Positions 28,266 through 42,271 of a stretch of 64,000 nucleotides of DNA are shown here, one piece after another. The translations under genes were made by a program, and so were the position numbers. The notes under the pieces are model-generated. The model was not told the origin of the DNA. It was given only the letters and a program-made list of their open reading frames with translations, and ran no database searches. The stretch's first letter is position 1, and each line of letters begins with the position of its first letter. The DNA comes from Emydura subglobosa (lineage: Eukaryota; Chordata; Testudines; Chelidae), in assembly GCA_007922225.1 (NCBI GenBank), contig ML679974.1, positions 9,178,397 to 9,242,396 of the forward strand, written 5' to 3'.

Positions 28266-29881
28266 TTTGAAGAAATGTTCCCAGTGTAGTTCATCCCAGA
28301 AATTCCTTAAGCCTAATGGAAAAATTTTTTAAATACAAATAATGATGCTGTGTATCATTGTTGAAAACAACCCATAGTAATGAATGTATGCAGAACACTT
28401 TTAAGATTACCTTAAGGTGAAATCAGCATATTAAGTTTGGTCCATAAACTAAATTAAAACTGTCTTGCCTTATACCTAAACTTATCTCTTGTTACTTCCT
28501 TAAATATCAGCACACACTTTGTAACTGTTATCTTGCCCCCTTGACCTTCCCTTTGAAAATGAACAGTTTTCAATTATGAATATATCTAATTGAGTCTACA
28601 CAGAGTGGAGGCCATTAAAAAAATCCATTGTTACCTAATATAAATAGCTAAGCATTCCCTTGTGCTTCCCCATACTTGCTATAAAACCTGGCATACAGCA
28701 GATACTGATGTTATCTATTTGCAGATTCTTATTAAATTACCCAAAGTGACTGCACCAAAAAGTTGAATTTTCACAGCTACCACCCCTATCATCACATGGG
28801 GATGAAATTCACACATAGTTGCAGCAATGGAGGCAAATCAAGACCATATTTATTATTCATTCATTCTATTGAGTTACCTAGATATAGTGCTTTATTGCTG
28901 TAGCAGCTAGCTACCTGTTTACAAAGTTAGGTATATAATATACACAACTTCTATTAAACTATGCAGACAAACCATCAGAAAGCAAACAAAAGCTGAACAG
29001 AATATCTTTGCCCTGAAACACTTCTAACACAACCTTTTTATTTTAATCAGTTGTTTCAATCTGAAAGTTCTAAAGTTTATATGAACTCTGTGACCACCAT
29101 TTACTTCCCTCTTCTCCCACCACAACTCTGTTTTAATATGTCACATTTCCTCCTCCTGTTTGTCCTTTCTCAATACAATCTACTCAGACATTTTTTTGTC
29201 TCTGTGTGCATAACAGGATTATTCTTACACTCCCAGTTTCTCCCTTATAATTCTGGTAGTCATATCTGGTAGTCATAGTCAGATTTGCTCCAGGATATAT
29301 TAGTAAACATGCTGTGAAAAATACAGAGCCTTAAAACAACCAAAGGCAGATCTTCAATTGGTGTAAATTTTCACAGTTCCATGGTCTCAGTGGAGCTATG
29401 ACAATATACATCAGCTGAGGTTCTGCCCCTCAAATCCGTAAAGGATGAATCAGCTTCCCCACTCACCAGTATTTTAAAGTCCTAATCTTGCACAGCACTG
29501 GGCATCACAGTATAGCTCTCAAATATCTCTATGACTCTGGTTTAATTGATTTTTTTCCATATCTTGAGAGAGGCATTAGTAGATCATTAAGTAAACTGGA
29601 GCTGAGCAACCATCAGAGCAAGCCCTGATACATAGAAAAGGACCAGAAAACTATTGGAAAAAGCCTTGGCATAGGTCACTGGAGATAGTACAAGGAGTAT
29701 GGAAAATGGCTGAAGAAAGTCATAAAGGCTCAGCTGTCATGGAAGCAGCCGGGGGAGTACTGGAGACAGCATATCAGTGATTCTTTACTAACTCCAATCT
29801 ATTATGGTTTCTTTTTAAAACCACTTTCAACATAAAAACAGGAGAACATTTAATCACTGAACTGTTATTATAGAAGGAGCA

Positions 29882-30521
29882 CGTCACCTCCTGAGCACTC
29901 CCTTGTAGCGGAGCATGGCATTGCCATGGCCTGCCTCAGTTCCCCCCCCCCTTACTGAGGTAACTATGAAGTGACTTAAACAGTCTGGTCCAGGAGAACT
30001 CAAACATTCTACTTTACAGCAGTATCTCTCTCTTAATAAAGCTTTCTAAATAGAGCACTTGTATGCGGGTTTAAAGGTTCTTACTTAAAAGTTCCATAAC
30101 AGAAAAGTCTTTAGGTTTCAGCAGCAGCTCCTTCAGCTATAAGGCCTCAGGCATCTCTACTACATCAAGAGCTCTGTAGTCTTTCCCCTGTTTATATCTC
30201 TACGTGGAAAGCTTTTGCAGTCTCTTTCCTGCTTGTTCAGGGTCTCTCCCATTCCTTCCTGCCTGCCTACAGAACTTTTACCTAGTTCAGGCTCTGCAGG
30301 AGCTTCCTTCCTCTAGAGCATCTTTTCTTCTCAGGAACTTTTTTTTCAATTGAACTCTCCTAAACTTCTTATTAGGCCCAGGTGCTCCTTACTTAACTGC
30401 CTTCTAGTTAGTTAGACTGTTAATTATTCACAGATGAACCTGTGTTGGCTCATTCCTTTCAGTGGAGCCTGTCACATATAAGCTGGGCCTCTGACTCCCT
30501 TAAAGGGCCAGCTCTGTGACA
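29882..30521. repeat. Dispersed repeat, LTR-like
   Basis: Begins near GTCACCTCCTGAGCACTCC and ends CCTTAAAGGGCCAGCTCTGTGAC. Composition and the end motif match repeats I associate with turtles. Inner inverted termini (GTCAC/GTGAC) are too short to define the class. Confidence 0.45.
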
Positions 30522-31954
30522 GTTACACAGTAAAAAAAATTAACACATGAGATAATTATACTTTTTTGGACTTGGTGGATATACAGCACATTTTTAAAAC
30601 ATATAATCCCTTTTACTTAGGGCCAGATGCTGACTTCTGTAAGAAAAAAAATACATTGAACAAATGATGTAGGTAGGTCTCAATGCACTATGAGAGCATC
30701 AGAACTTCTACTAAAATTTGCTGTTTGATTTTTGTTTGTGACCTGGCTTGTAGGAAGTATCTGTAGTTCTGCACTTGACAAACAGAAGGTTCCACCAATA
30801 GCTAGCTCCATGTCTGGAGCTATATCCTCATTAGCGTTTTTTCCTCCATTTAGTGACTCGCTCATTCTGTCTTCAAAAAAAAAAAAAAAAACCTAGCTCC
30901 CTACTGATTTCCTTTGTTGAAGGTACATTATAGCTCTTTCTGGTTATGAACAGCACTGTAATCAATCCTAATTGACACAACCTCAATGGATAGTTTGAAA
31001 TTATTATTCATTTTAGCTTATTTCAAACACCACAAATGTGGGCCAGAAACATCTAGCAGAAAGACTATAGTTGTGTAACGACATTATATACTAGCTTGTG
31101 CAATCCTTACTGACTTGGGTGAACAGTTACTCAGATAAGAAGTCCCATTTGTACTACTCATGTAAGTGATCACTCAATCAAGTAAGAGTTGCAAAGTCTA
31201 GCCCTGTGTTATTAATAACAGAATAATGTGGCATGCCCTAGGCTTTAATAGGCTTGAAAATACATTGTCTGTGCAACAAGAATGCCTATTAAATGTCCTC
31301 TACATCAGATAATCAGGATCCTTCTCCAAACACAATTAAATTTATTTTTTAGATTTATACCTCAGTCCCCATCATGTCTCAGATGAACACACAAAATTTA
31401 ATAATTTTTTTAGTTATTTTCTAAAGGGGAAAAAAGTGGCATCCTAAATTACCAATTTTCCTGACATCATCTGCAAGCAAACCCTTGAGTCCAGAGACTA
31501 CCCTGGCTTTAAAAATAGAAAAAGCTCAGAGCACGCTCTCTTGGTGAGAAAATTATAGAGTTGAGGCCCCCAATGAGAACCTTCAACTCCCAATCAGTTA
31601 AACATAGGTCTTTTAGTCCAAGAACTGCAGTGCAAGAAGAGAAGAAAAGTGGGCTACTCATAGGTAGCCAAAGGCCAAGTCAAGTACTGTAGGGTTTTAT
31701 AAATCAAAGTCAAGACCTAATATTGCTGTTGGAAACGAATATGAAAGCAGTTCAGTTGATTATGAAAGATTCCATTTTATATGTTCTTTGTGGCTTATAA
31801 GAAGCCATGTTCTGCACCAACTGTAGTTTCTAACTGATTCTTGGGTATAGCCCTATGTAGACCGCTTTTGTAATAATCCAATTTAAAATAAATTCTTGAG
31901 ACCATTAAGGTCCTTCATGAGATCTATCAGCTCTAATATGCTATTCAGCCATGA

Positions 31955-32335
31955 CCTTCCCCCATCTCTTCTCTTTCAGTGATATTGATCTCCATCATGC
32001 TGTCTAGTCCATTATTTCCTCCCTCACCTTTGCACTTTCTCTCATGCTGCTCTTTATGCTGTACATGGGAGAAGCTCCTTATAAAAACTGGTGAAGCCAC
32101 TGCATTATCCTCCTTAAAACTCACCTCTCTTGTAGTATCTACAAAATTTTTGACAATGGCTAGGCAACAAATGAGCTGACATTGATACTCGTTTTACAAA
32201 ACATCACTTGTACCATGTCAGTCACTCCTCCTCTGTTTCTCTCTTTTCAGTCACATGCTAAGGTTGTACAATTTTTGTGTGTACAGTGCCCAGCCCAAAG
32301 GGACCAAGACTCGGTCTCTAGGTGTTTAGACTGAA
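31955..32335 (+). mobile_element. L2-like LINE 3' end, second copy
   Basis: It shares CCTTAAAACTCACCTCTC with the 14-kb copy and continues to TGTACAGTGCCCAGCC and GGGACCAAGACTCGGTCTCT, the end of the family. Confidence 0.55.
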
Positions 32336-32798
32336 AATTGTCTTCAGGCTCAAAGATGGGATTAAGAACTCCACTTCTAATTTAAACTAAGTCTTGGTTT
32401 TATTTACTTTCTTTGGCTTTCTAACATCAAAACCACATTTTAAGAAGTTTATACATGGTTTATCTGCACTACTCAGGCACTGTACCACCCTCTTAACAGG
32501 ACAGTTGGGAACAATTTACTCTTCTCTACAACAGTCAGCCAGCTCTGTGGGCTGAAGTTCAATGGGGGCCACCGCTGTGCCTCCTTCCTCACCCTTTGGG
32601 AGTGGTTAGTGATGCTAGGTGAGGGCAAAAACTGCAGGCTCATTAAAGTCCTGCATGAGGAGACAAAGATCCTTTTGATTTCTGCTCCATGTACTCTGGC
32701 AGTGTCAGGGCACAATTTAGCCTTCAGTGACATGCCCAAGTCACAAAGTGAGTCAGACACAGAGCCAAATATATATAACCCAGATCTCCTGTCTCACA

Positions 32799-33090
32799 GG
32801 GTATGTTTAAACAGCAGCTGGGAGGTGTGATTCTTAATGTGGATAGCCATACACACACTAACTCTGCTCATGTTGATGCCTAAAAATAGCAGCATGGCTA
32901 CAGTGACACAGGCGGTGGCTCGGGCTAGCCACCTGCATGCACACCCGGGGGCTGGGCAGGTTTGTACTTCAGTGGCTAACCCAGGTGGCCATCATGTTAC
33001 TGTGACCACATTACTATTTTTGGGTGCTACCCTGAACAGAGCTAGTGGTTGTCTGGTTATCGGTGCTGGGAAACTCACCTCCTTGTTCCG
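32799..33090. mobile_element. Long palindromic hAT-like non-autonomous element
   Basis: The two halves are reverse complements. TAAAAATAGCAGCATGGCTA at 32882 pairs with the segment ending CATTACTATTTTTGG near 33022; the outer GCTGGGAGGTGTGATTC pairs with GGAAACTCACCTCC near 33069-33082. The opening GGGTATGTTTAAACAGCAGC resembles the ends of hAT-derived elements I know from turtles and crocodilians. Confidence 0.65.
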
Positions 33091-34838
33091 TGCCCAGAAT
33101 CCCTTTCCCTTACCAATGGACAATTCTGCTGCCTTCATAATCAAGACATATTATGAATGACTGTAATTACCCTTGACATGTTGTGACACATGATCCCTGC
33201 TTTTTTATTATGCTTGTTCACTTAGAAAGCTCCAGACTCTGGAACTGCAGAGGCACATGAAAAGAAGATGTAATGGTGAAAAAAAAGTTATAGAACATCT
33301 CCAAAAGATCCACTTTCAGTTCAGTATGAGCATTCCCTTTCCCTCTGCCCCTAAACAAGTTCCAAAAAGAAAAAAAAATGTAGAAGGAAACAGAAGCTTA
33401 TGCCCCATTTTAAGCCTGTTTCAGAAAGCAGCTTAACTATGGAGCACCTCCATAATAAGTAAATAGACTGCAATGTATTTTGTAAAAATAATGAAATCTT
33501 GTTTATATGAAACCTCAGTATAGAAGCTGGTATTACATTTTTGATGAGCAAATATAATGGACAATCTGTAATCTGTTACCCTAAAATGGGGAGACAATGT
33601 TGGAGAGGAAATGGAAGAACGGTGAGTTAGCCATGCATTCTGAATATAGTTCAACATCTTATTCAGAATGAATGACAACCTTGAGCTACTTTAGGATTAG
33701 GCTGGCAGATATAATAAAGGTCTGACACACAGTAGAATTGTTTTCCACTCTAATAAACTATATTAATGATATTACATCATATTTTAAAATAGTTTGTTTG
33801 CCTGAATGTCCATCCTCTGTGACTGATCTTTTTTTCTGGCTTTATTGTTCCTCCTTTAATCAGAGCTATGCATTCATGTGCATAACTGTAATTAACTTCT
33901 CTGACATGGTGAGTATCCCTACTCAGCCCTGAATAAACAGTTATTTTAATGATTACCTTGTGTTTTGTCTTTTATTTTATTCTGAGAGATTATTTTAAGG
34001 TATCACTCTGCATATATTGTTATTTATTATTTGGATTAGTGTCTTGTCTGCCAGTTTGCTAGGCACCTTCCATTCATACAGGGCTCAATCCTTAGGTCCA
34101 GTGAAAAGGAGCAGAGAAGAAAAGAAGAGACACATAAGGATAGTGGAAGGTATGAAAAGAAAGAAAAGGATGGAAGTGCTGATCCTAAAGAGGAGGATAT
34201 TTCTCCATTAAGTGAGACTAACGTTGCAATAAGATACTGAACAACAATAAATGATTAACTAAAAGTTTAGTTATTTACGTAAAAAACCCTATTTTCCCCT
34301 TGATCCTTCTGTAACCTCCCTCTAATGTCATTGGGAGCTCTACTTGAAGTTTAAGAAAGCATGTGGTCTTAAATTCACACACCAGCCCACAGAACATGAT
34401 TAAAACTGGAATTCAGTTTTCTCCACAAGGAAGTTTGATATCCCTGATCTAAATGGAATACCTCCCCCTTTAAAATAACCGTATTATATAGCTCAGTTAT
34501 AGGTAAATGTACATGCATGCTCAGTTCATTCGGTATATTTTATCTTTGAGTCTAGAAGGAGCATGTTCATCTTACAAGGGATATTCAAAACCAGTATCTA
34601 GCATGACTGGCACCAATAAATTAACTATCTCTGATTGTGATGGGGCAACGACATTGTGACTTGTGGCCCCAGAAGAAGGAAGGAAGTTCTCTTTATTTTA
34701 AAAGTACAACTTATTCATATAGGAGGCACAGGCATAAGTCACAAGTCTTTTCTCTCGCTGTTGCTCTGTGGCCATATTTCTTTTCTTCTTCTGAATCTGC
34801 ACTTGTTTCCTCTCCTCTTCCAAATGCAGTGCAGCTTT

Positions 34839-34878
34839 AAAAAACAAACAAACAAACAAAAAAAAAAAAACAAAAAAC
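34839..34878. repeat. (AAAC)n and A-rich tract
   Basis: Four AAAC units followed by about 14 A and more A-rich sequence; it could be a decayed retroposon tail but no body was identified. Confidence 0.85.
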
Positions 34879-36082
34879 CTCTCAAAGCATTTTATACCTC
34901 TACCCCAGCCTTTATCCTCCTGCCTTCACTTTACATCCAGCTGCGTCCTTCATCCTAACTATGCCTCTCTCATGACTTCTCCTTTTACCTCTTTTTCTCT
35001 CTGCCCCATCCTCGTACTTGGTAACAGTGGCAAACTCTATGTATACAGCAGCCTCTCAATCAATGTACATCAAGCACTCTCTCTCCTCTCTGCTTCATAA
35101 ACACCCATGAGGTTCCATGGAGCATTTCACTCTGTTCATCTCTATCAAATTTGTACACAAGGTTACTATATTCTCTGGTACCCAATGGTGCCTTCAAATT
35201 AGTAAAATGTGCCATTTGGGGGATACTTTTGTTGAAAGCAGTGGTCAAACTTCCATTGGCTTAGTTCTTTGCTTAGCACATTCTACCAGCCCCAACTGTA
35301 AACCTCCTGTAGTTGAGCCTGCGCCAATCAAGTCAGTGGGAATTCTTCTATAGATTTGCATGAGAGAAGGCTCAAACCCTTATTGTACTGCACTTTATAA
35401 CTAATACTGTGAGGTACACATACATGGCACATTCACATATTTAACATGGAAAGATGTTATATTTATGTATTTTTGCAAAAATATGCAGACTTTAACACAA
35501 TGATAAATATATGTTGATTAACCTTGCAGATTTAAATGTACAACCAATTAACTAATTTAATCTCTCAAAAAATAACAGCCGTTGGCATTATTCTTCGAAT
35601 AATCCTTGTTTAGTTTCCATAATGGTATACATTTTAATGAAAAACTCATTATAACATAGCATAAGGCATAATTAATTCTCGGTGATTCTTTCTGTGTAAA
35701 TAGCTTGTACAGATGTTGGATTCCATTTTCTACTGGCTTTATTAATTTTTCATAAACCAATATTTCGACTGTAATGGATTGTAACAGCTCCATAGAAGTT
35801 CTGGAAATGCATTAACTGTCGTCAATGTTGTTAATCTAACAGGGATTTTACAATTTGTATGATAGTACTTTAACATTACATTTTTAAACAGTGGTTACAG
35901 CTTTGTTTTATGCTTTGAAAATAAACATCTAGGTATAATTAACATAAGGGATATTAAACAATATTTGGTTAATTTGTCTGTATTTAGAAAACAACTTAAT
36001 CTGTTTAATTAATAATCTCCTAGAATAAATTTAGAGGGAGAAACTGTTTAGTTGACAGTGGAGCTCAAAACTAAATGCATAT

Positions 36083-37148
36083 TGTGATGGAATACACCTC
36101 TGTATTCACACTCTGCACACTACTGTAATAATCTTTGTATAAGGTATGCCTTGTGAGGTATCATTTGAAAACTCATAATTTGCTGGTCAGTATTGTCCTG
36201 ACAAAATAGGTGTGACAACATTATATGTGAAGTTATAAGATTTCCCTGTATGATGTTACTAACACATTTTCCAAACCCCACTGCCCTGCCTAAGCAGAAG
36301 TCAACAAACAGCTCTGGCCTAAACAAAAGAATGTGTGCTTGGCCTTACTTTGCATTTAAGCAGTAAACAGACTCATCAAGCAGGAATGGAAAACAAAGGA
36401 AGTTGAAACAGGTAGAAAAAAAAGCAGGAAATATTCTTCCACATACACTTTTGGTCTCCTGGTTCTCAGCTGAAAATGTTTTCTGAGAGGGAGACTGAAA
36501 CTATAAAAAGGAGAGGACCCCCAAGGGAACTCCCCTTTTCTCTCTGTATGTCTCTGGCATTGCACCAAATATGACAAAGGAAAACAGCCACTGGACCGGC
36601 TAGGGGGTAGGAAGTATTTGGTCAATAACCTTACTGGAAACATGTGATGAGAAATTTTCCTTGAATCAATATAGTTTGTTAAATTAGGCACTAATAAGCA
36701 TGTTATCTTCATTTTTCTTGTAAACATTTCTGACTTTTATGTCACATTATTTATATTCACTTAAAATCTCTCTCTTTGTAGTTAAACTCGTTTTACTATT
36801 TTATCTAATCCAGTGAGTTTAAATTGAAGTATCTGGATAACTCTATTTAAGATAATAAGCTGGTATATTAGTCCTTTAAAAAAATAATGGACGTAAAATA
36901 TTTGTACTGTCCAGGAGAGAGTTGGGGTCACTCTGCTATATAGCCAAGACTGGTGAGAGACAGAGTATAACTTGCAGGCTGCAGTTACACGCAGACACTC
37001 AAGAGTGTGGCTTGCATGCTGGAAGGCTGTTTGTGGGTGGCCCAATAGTTCCAGATGGGAACTACCACCACAAGGCATTATAAGGCACCCAAAGCTTCAG
37101 GGGTGACCCAGCCTCCCACTAGTCTGGATTGTACCCTGGTATGTCACA
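36083..37148 (+). mobile_element. Solo LTR with 5-bp target duplication
   Basis: A 1,066-bp block opens TGTGA and closes TCACA, giving TG...CA ends with inverted termini. It is flanked on both sides by CATAT (36078-36082 and 37149-37153). A TATA box, CTATAAAAAG at 36501-36510, suits a promoter reading rightward. No gag, pol or env remnant adjoins it, so the provirus has recombined to a solo LTR. I associate the sequence with turtle endogenous-retrovirus LTRs, but the family is not verified. Confidence 0.8.
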
Positions 37149-37575
37149 CATATAATCAGATTGCAAAGTACATTGAAATATATAGAGAAAACCTCGACAT
37201 CACTGTACAAAAATTATGCTTTCCACGTACTATAGAGTGAACTTTTTATCTGAGGGTCTAAAAGTGTCGTATAAACCATCAGTAAGCCTCACAAGATTCT
37301 GGGTGAAACATTCATGTAGGGGCATTTATAGGACACCTGTCTGAGCACCGAGGCATTTCATCTGTATTAACTTTTCCATGCCACAGCTGCACAGCAGGAG
37401 AAAGGACCAAGTGCATCCCTCCCCCTTCCGCCCCACCAGGTCTGTTTCCCCCACCTTCTTTCTCAGAACCCTGTACCATGTGCAGAGCTCCAGGAGAATG
37501 GAAGTCCCCCTTCTATACGGAGGGACTGTGATCTGCCTATGGAGGGAGGCAGATCAGGACCTGATCCGGCACCCA

Positions 37576-37690
37576 AAATATTATTGTTAGTATTAATTAT
37601 TTGTATTGTGATACTGCAGAGGAGCCCTAGCCATGGACAGGACCCCATTACAGTATGCACCGTACAGCCACAGAACAGCACATAAATAAC
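37576..37690 (-). mobile_element. L2-like 3' tail, reversed
   Basis: Contains GGAGCCCTAGCCATGGACAG and GACCCCATTACAG, then CGTACAGCCACAGAACA. This is the reverse complement of the tail (TGTACAGCGCC...GGGGTCC) seen at the end of the 32-kb copy. Confidence 0.55.
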
Positions 37691-39829
37691 ATTACTTTTC
37701 TGTGTAGCCACACTGAGAAAAAATCCCTAGAGTACTGCAACAGAGACAGTTAAAAAAATAGGAGAATTTCTATTTGGGACTCATAAGAGCATAGTTCATA
37801 CACCCCTTTGAAAATCTCACAAATGTATAGTATCTCAATGGCTGTATGAGGAGTCCTGAAACCTGAATTTAGGTATCTTGCTAGTGATTTTCCCAGTACA
37901 GCTTGACTTTTTCCAGGAAAAATTAAATATATTTTGGTTGCATAACTAAATTGGGAAATTCTATTTTTAACACCTTAACAACTGGGTTACATTCATTGAT
38001 TTATTTTAACATTTCTTCTTTTTCCAGTAGTACTGTGCCTTTCCCTATGCTCACAGACCCATGTAAACTTCTAACACATCATCATGCGCAATGGTGCCTA
38101 AAGGTGATAATTAGGACAAAACATTTCTGCATATTTCACCAGAATGATGGCCTGTGAGTCTTAATTGTGATCTGAGAGATATTAAACTACTCTAGACTTC
38201 AAGGTCATGTCTGAAACCCCATTTTCCTCTCCTTGCAAACAGAAACTCTACCAAAAAGAAACCTCTTCTCTGCAAACTCAGGATATTAGCTGTCTAAAGT
38301 ATCAAGGTCTTTTAGATAGTCCTTACCTTGTGGCTTTCTAAAGCTATAAGTATTAAAGAATTAATCTGTTGAGGAAATATGGGATTTTTCATGCCTTTGC
38401 AACACTCCTGTACATTCTATTAATTATAGTATAAGAAACCACTCATTTATTCACTATCCAGAGTAAAAAAGTCTCTCAGGAGGATGGAAGGGTGCATGCA
38501 GTATAGGACTTAGTTATGTCGTTAAGACTTGGGTACTTGTCAAAAAGATTTGCTGGAAGACTGCCCAAAGCCAATGGGAAGGGTAGGCGTTACACATAAT
38601 ATGCCCGTGACAAAAAGATGATAGAAGAGGTACAGAAGACATACAGAAACAGTAGTGCTCTAGCAGAACACTCTTCCAAGTGGAGATAAGAATCTGTATC
38701 TTGCAAACTATATATCAACATGATGATGATAATGATGGACAGAAGGCTTTAGCTTAATACAGTTTATTTAGTAGTCAACCAGGAATGTATTTAAAATTAG
38801 GTGGACATAGAAATGAAACAAAACCTTACATGTGAGAAAAACAGGATAGTACTTCTCCCTTAGATTCCTTGGGAGGAGCTGGCCTTTACACTTTTTAAAT
38901 GGTGTTCTGAAAAAGTTATACTGAAATGGCAATGGAATCTTTGTCAAGTACTTCTTGTTGAAGAGATCTGGTACTATAATGTCATCATTAAAGCAATCTA
39001 TCTGAAAATAATGCAAGTTAAATAAACTACATATTGATTTTGAAGTGTGTATATCAACAGTTGAGCTCAAAAAAATTGTTAATGGGTTTCATCTGATAAA
39101 GCTCAGGACTTTTGATTTCAGCATAATATTGCTGAAGTGCTTTATAAAGGTCTTGAAGGAGTGAGGTTCTGGCAACTTGCTAATGTTGTGGTACAGTCTC
39201 CACTGTCATTTCTTAGAGTGCTTTGTTAGAAATCCTAATTACAACAGCTGTATTCCAAAATATAACTCATTAGCACATCATTGTCCTGCCAGACTGGTCA
39301 TCGAAAAATACACCCTCACCAAAATATTAAACCATTACTATACTACTATTAATGTTATCATCTGGCAAAAAGCAGCCATACATTCTTGATGTTCTAATTT
39401 GCTTCAGGCATGATCATTTCAAAGCCAGAGCAGTAGACTTATAGAAAGCTACTCAGCAGGACAAAAATAGTTTTGCTGTAATATCATTCACAGAGAAATA
39501 ATTACTTGCATATGCAGGATCTGTCATGTATATCTGTCCAACCTTACATTCTCCATTTTATCTGTCACACATTTTCTTAATAAAAGGTCTGCTTTTATAG
39601 TACACTTGGAGAAAAAGGTGGAGCAATAACAATCATGTCACAAGTCCTACTGTTTACCATTATCTTCAAGGTTTTAGAGTTGATTCACATTACATTTCTC
39701 CACTTTTGACTTTAATTGTCTGCCTCAAGTTGTCAGGACATAACTATATATTAGATTTGCATTGCATTAGGAGATCTTTTCCTTTCTCTATTGATCTTGT
39801 CTTATGGAGTAATTTAACTCAATTCTAAT

Positions 39830-40060
39830 TTTCTTTTGCATGCGGGGTGCTCTCCATCCAAGGAAGTGAGTTATGTGTATTCAAGTGGCGCATCTTATGA
39901 ATCTTGTTAAGCTTTACCGCCTTATAGCCCGCATTGATGGAATATTTAATCACAGAAATGAGTTGGCAGATATGATGTACAATGCGGTTAAGCCTTGCAG
40001 CGTGTGTCTTCACCGGCAATTGAGAAACGGGAGAATCTGCCATTCATCAGTGCCATCCTG
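39830..40060. other. Candidate conserved non-coding element
   Basis: Complex, CpG-containing sequence inside the AT-rich 20-kb intron, open on both strands over 60-70 codons but without splice signals or a recognised protein. Such islands in RBFOX1 introns are often deeply conserved elements. This is inference, with no alignment. Confidence 0.3.
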
Positions 40061-40231
40061 ACAGCTTTGTATAACCTTCTGTTTTTTTACTTATTTATGA
40101 AGATTAAAGGTGCTTTAAATCAACAATTTCTCTGTAGATATATCATCTTTATTTCCAAAGTGGCCAAATTTTTCATCATTTATTAGCAGGCAAAAAAAGG
40201 AACTTCTTGCACTGACTGTGAAGTAGTAGAC

Positions 40232-40419
40232 AGACGAGGTGGGTGAGGTAACATTTTTTATTCGACCAACTCCTGTTGGCAAGAAAGAGAAACTTTCGAG
40301 TGCCAGCTCAAAAGCTTGTTTCTCTCACCAACAGAAGTTGGACCAATAAAAGTTATTACCTCACCCTCTGTCTCTCTAAAATCCTGGGACCAGCAAAGCT
40401 ATAACAACACTGCATACAA
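40232..40419. mobile_element. Palindromic DNA transposon (MITE), copy 1
   Basis: The left arm GAGGTGGGTGAGGTAACA...CCAACTCCTGTTGG is mirrored on the right by CCAACAGAAGTTGGACCAAT...TTACCTCACC. The tail is GTCTCTCTAAAATCCTGGGA and ends ACAACACTGCATAC. Confidence 0.75.
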
Positions 40420-42271
40420 CAATGTGAAGTAGTAGGTATTTTCCATGTAGAATTTTAACATGTTAGCACTGGAAACCATAATTAAACTAAAAAACTAAAA
40501 ATCTTACCCATCTTAAAACCTTACTTCTAATTCTGAAGTCTTCAAAAGTTTTATTGCCTTCTCCCCAAATGACATAGGACAGAATTGCACAATATGCCAA
40601 ATCATTCAATTATTGTGGGCAGACACTACACTGCTGTTTCACTGTTTCATTTTCTATCACATCAGGAGATCTCCACGGAAAACTTTTTTAAATAAATAAT
40701 AATACACTGCTTTTAAACCAAGTTTAAATATATCTGTGGGAAACATTATCATTCATTCAATATTTTAAAGCACTAAACAACATAGGAGTTAGAAGTGCAG
40801 TTTAAAAAAATGTTGCCTCTATGTCTGAATGGAATAAAACTTCATATACAAATAAAAAATGAAATGTCTTGATAAGAGGTTTTTGGAATGTGGTAGGCAG
40901 CATGTCATAATTCATAAAACTAAATTAATACTTTTCTAATGGTAATTAAAGCTTCTCATTAAGAGGGGCAAACACCTCCCCCGTGCTGGCAATAAAAATG
41001 CACTTGGGACTTGAAGAGGTTATACACAAAAATCAATAACCTGCCATTTTATAATTAAAAGACAAAATAAATGTTAGGGAAAAGTCCACTAAATTAAGAA
41101 AATTACCTTTAGGAGAGATTGAAAATATTGATTTTAATTTACAAAATATGTGAACTTTTCATGCCCTACTCTGTGAGACAATTAGGAGCCAGGTTGTTAA
41201 TTCTACATAAGCTTGAGAAAAAATCGATAATTACACTATGAGAATATTATGATATTTGTCATTAACAGAAAGTCATTTATATAAAACGACTAATGACTCT
41301 GACTTCCTAATTCATGCAGGTTCAGGGTTGGTTGGCTAAATATATAAAGCAGATCAATGTCACATTCTCTATTTTGACTTATATACACACACACAACTGG
41401 GAAATAAATCCTTTCTATGCTTACAGTAGTGCTAAAATCACTTAATAAAATCACTTAATTCCATAGAATTAAATTAAGAATTAAGCTATTTAAATACATT
41501 TATACATTTCAGTGCTATTTTAATATCACAATGGTCCAGCCCCACCAATCCATCACTTTAAGGCTCGTTAACGCATTACAGACCAAATTTTATTCTTAAT
41601 GTGCCCATGCAGCTTCCTTTGACTTCAGTATACGTCTTTAAAATTGCTCTTGTTCAACATCTTTGTTTCACCCCAAGTCCTAGAGGTATTCAAAAATGTT
41701 TTGACTGTTGTGGTCTTTTAATTTAAATACATATATTATAGCATTTGCAGTGAAAGCTATATATCTCCTTTAGAAGTGAAACATTTCATTTTTGGTTTTA
41801 GCTCAAATTAGTTTTTAAAGAATATGAACTAAACAGGTCCATTTTTTAGTTAGCGGAGTGAGTTGTTGTATATGCTTTTTTGGTTTAAAAAAACTGAAAA
41901 AAAGTTTTTTGGCACCTCATATATACATAGAAACATGTAAAAATAGACGCATGGAAAGCTAAGGATAGAGCTACTTAAACTGTATTATAAAGTTTAGCAT
42001 GAGATTCTTGTACGGTTTAGGGATCTACAAAAGACTTGTATGATTTCAGTACTAACTGGAATCTTTTAAAGACAACAGTGACTTTTGTAGTTGAACTACT
42101 TGCTTTCTACAGATTGCCATTCTGAAGAGACTATCAGCTGTGCTCTGAGGACCAGACTGAAAGCCCATTGAAGTCGACAAAGAGACTCAAACTAAATTTA
42201 ACAGGCTTTAGATCAGACCTTAACTGAAGTTTTTTAACTGTTATGGTTGCACAGCAATTTTCTAGATGTTA

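Noticed and set aside
36356..36727. 123-codon minus-strand open frame
   Set aside because: Falls inside the solo LTR and is antisense to its TATA box; LTRs carry chance frames.
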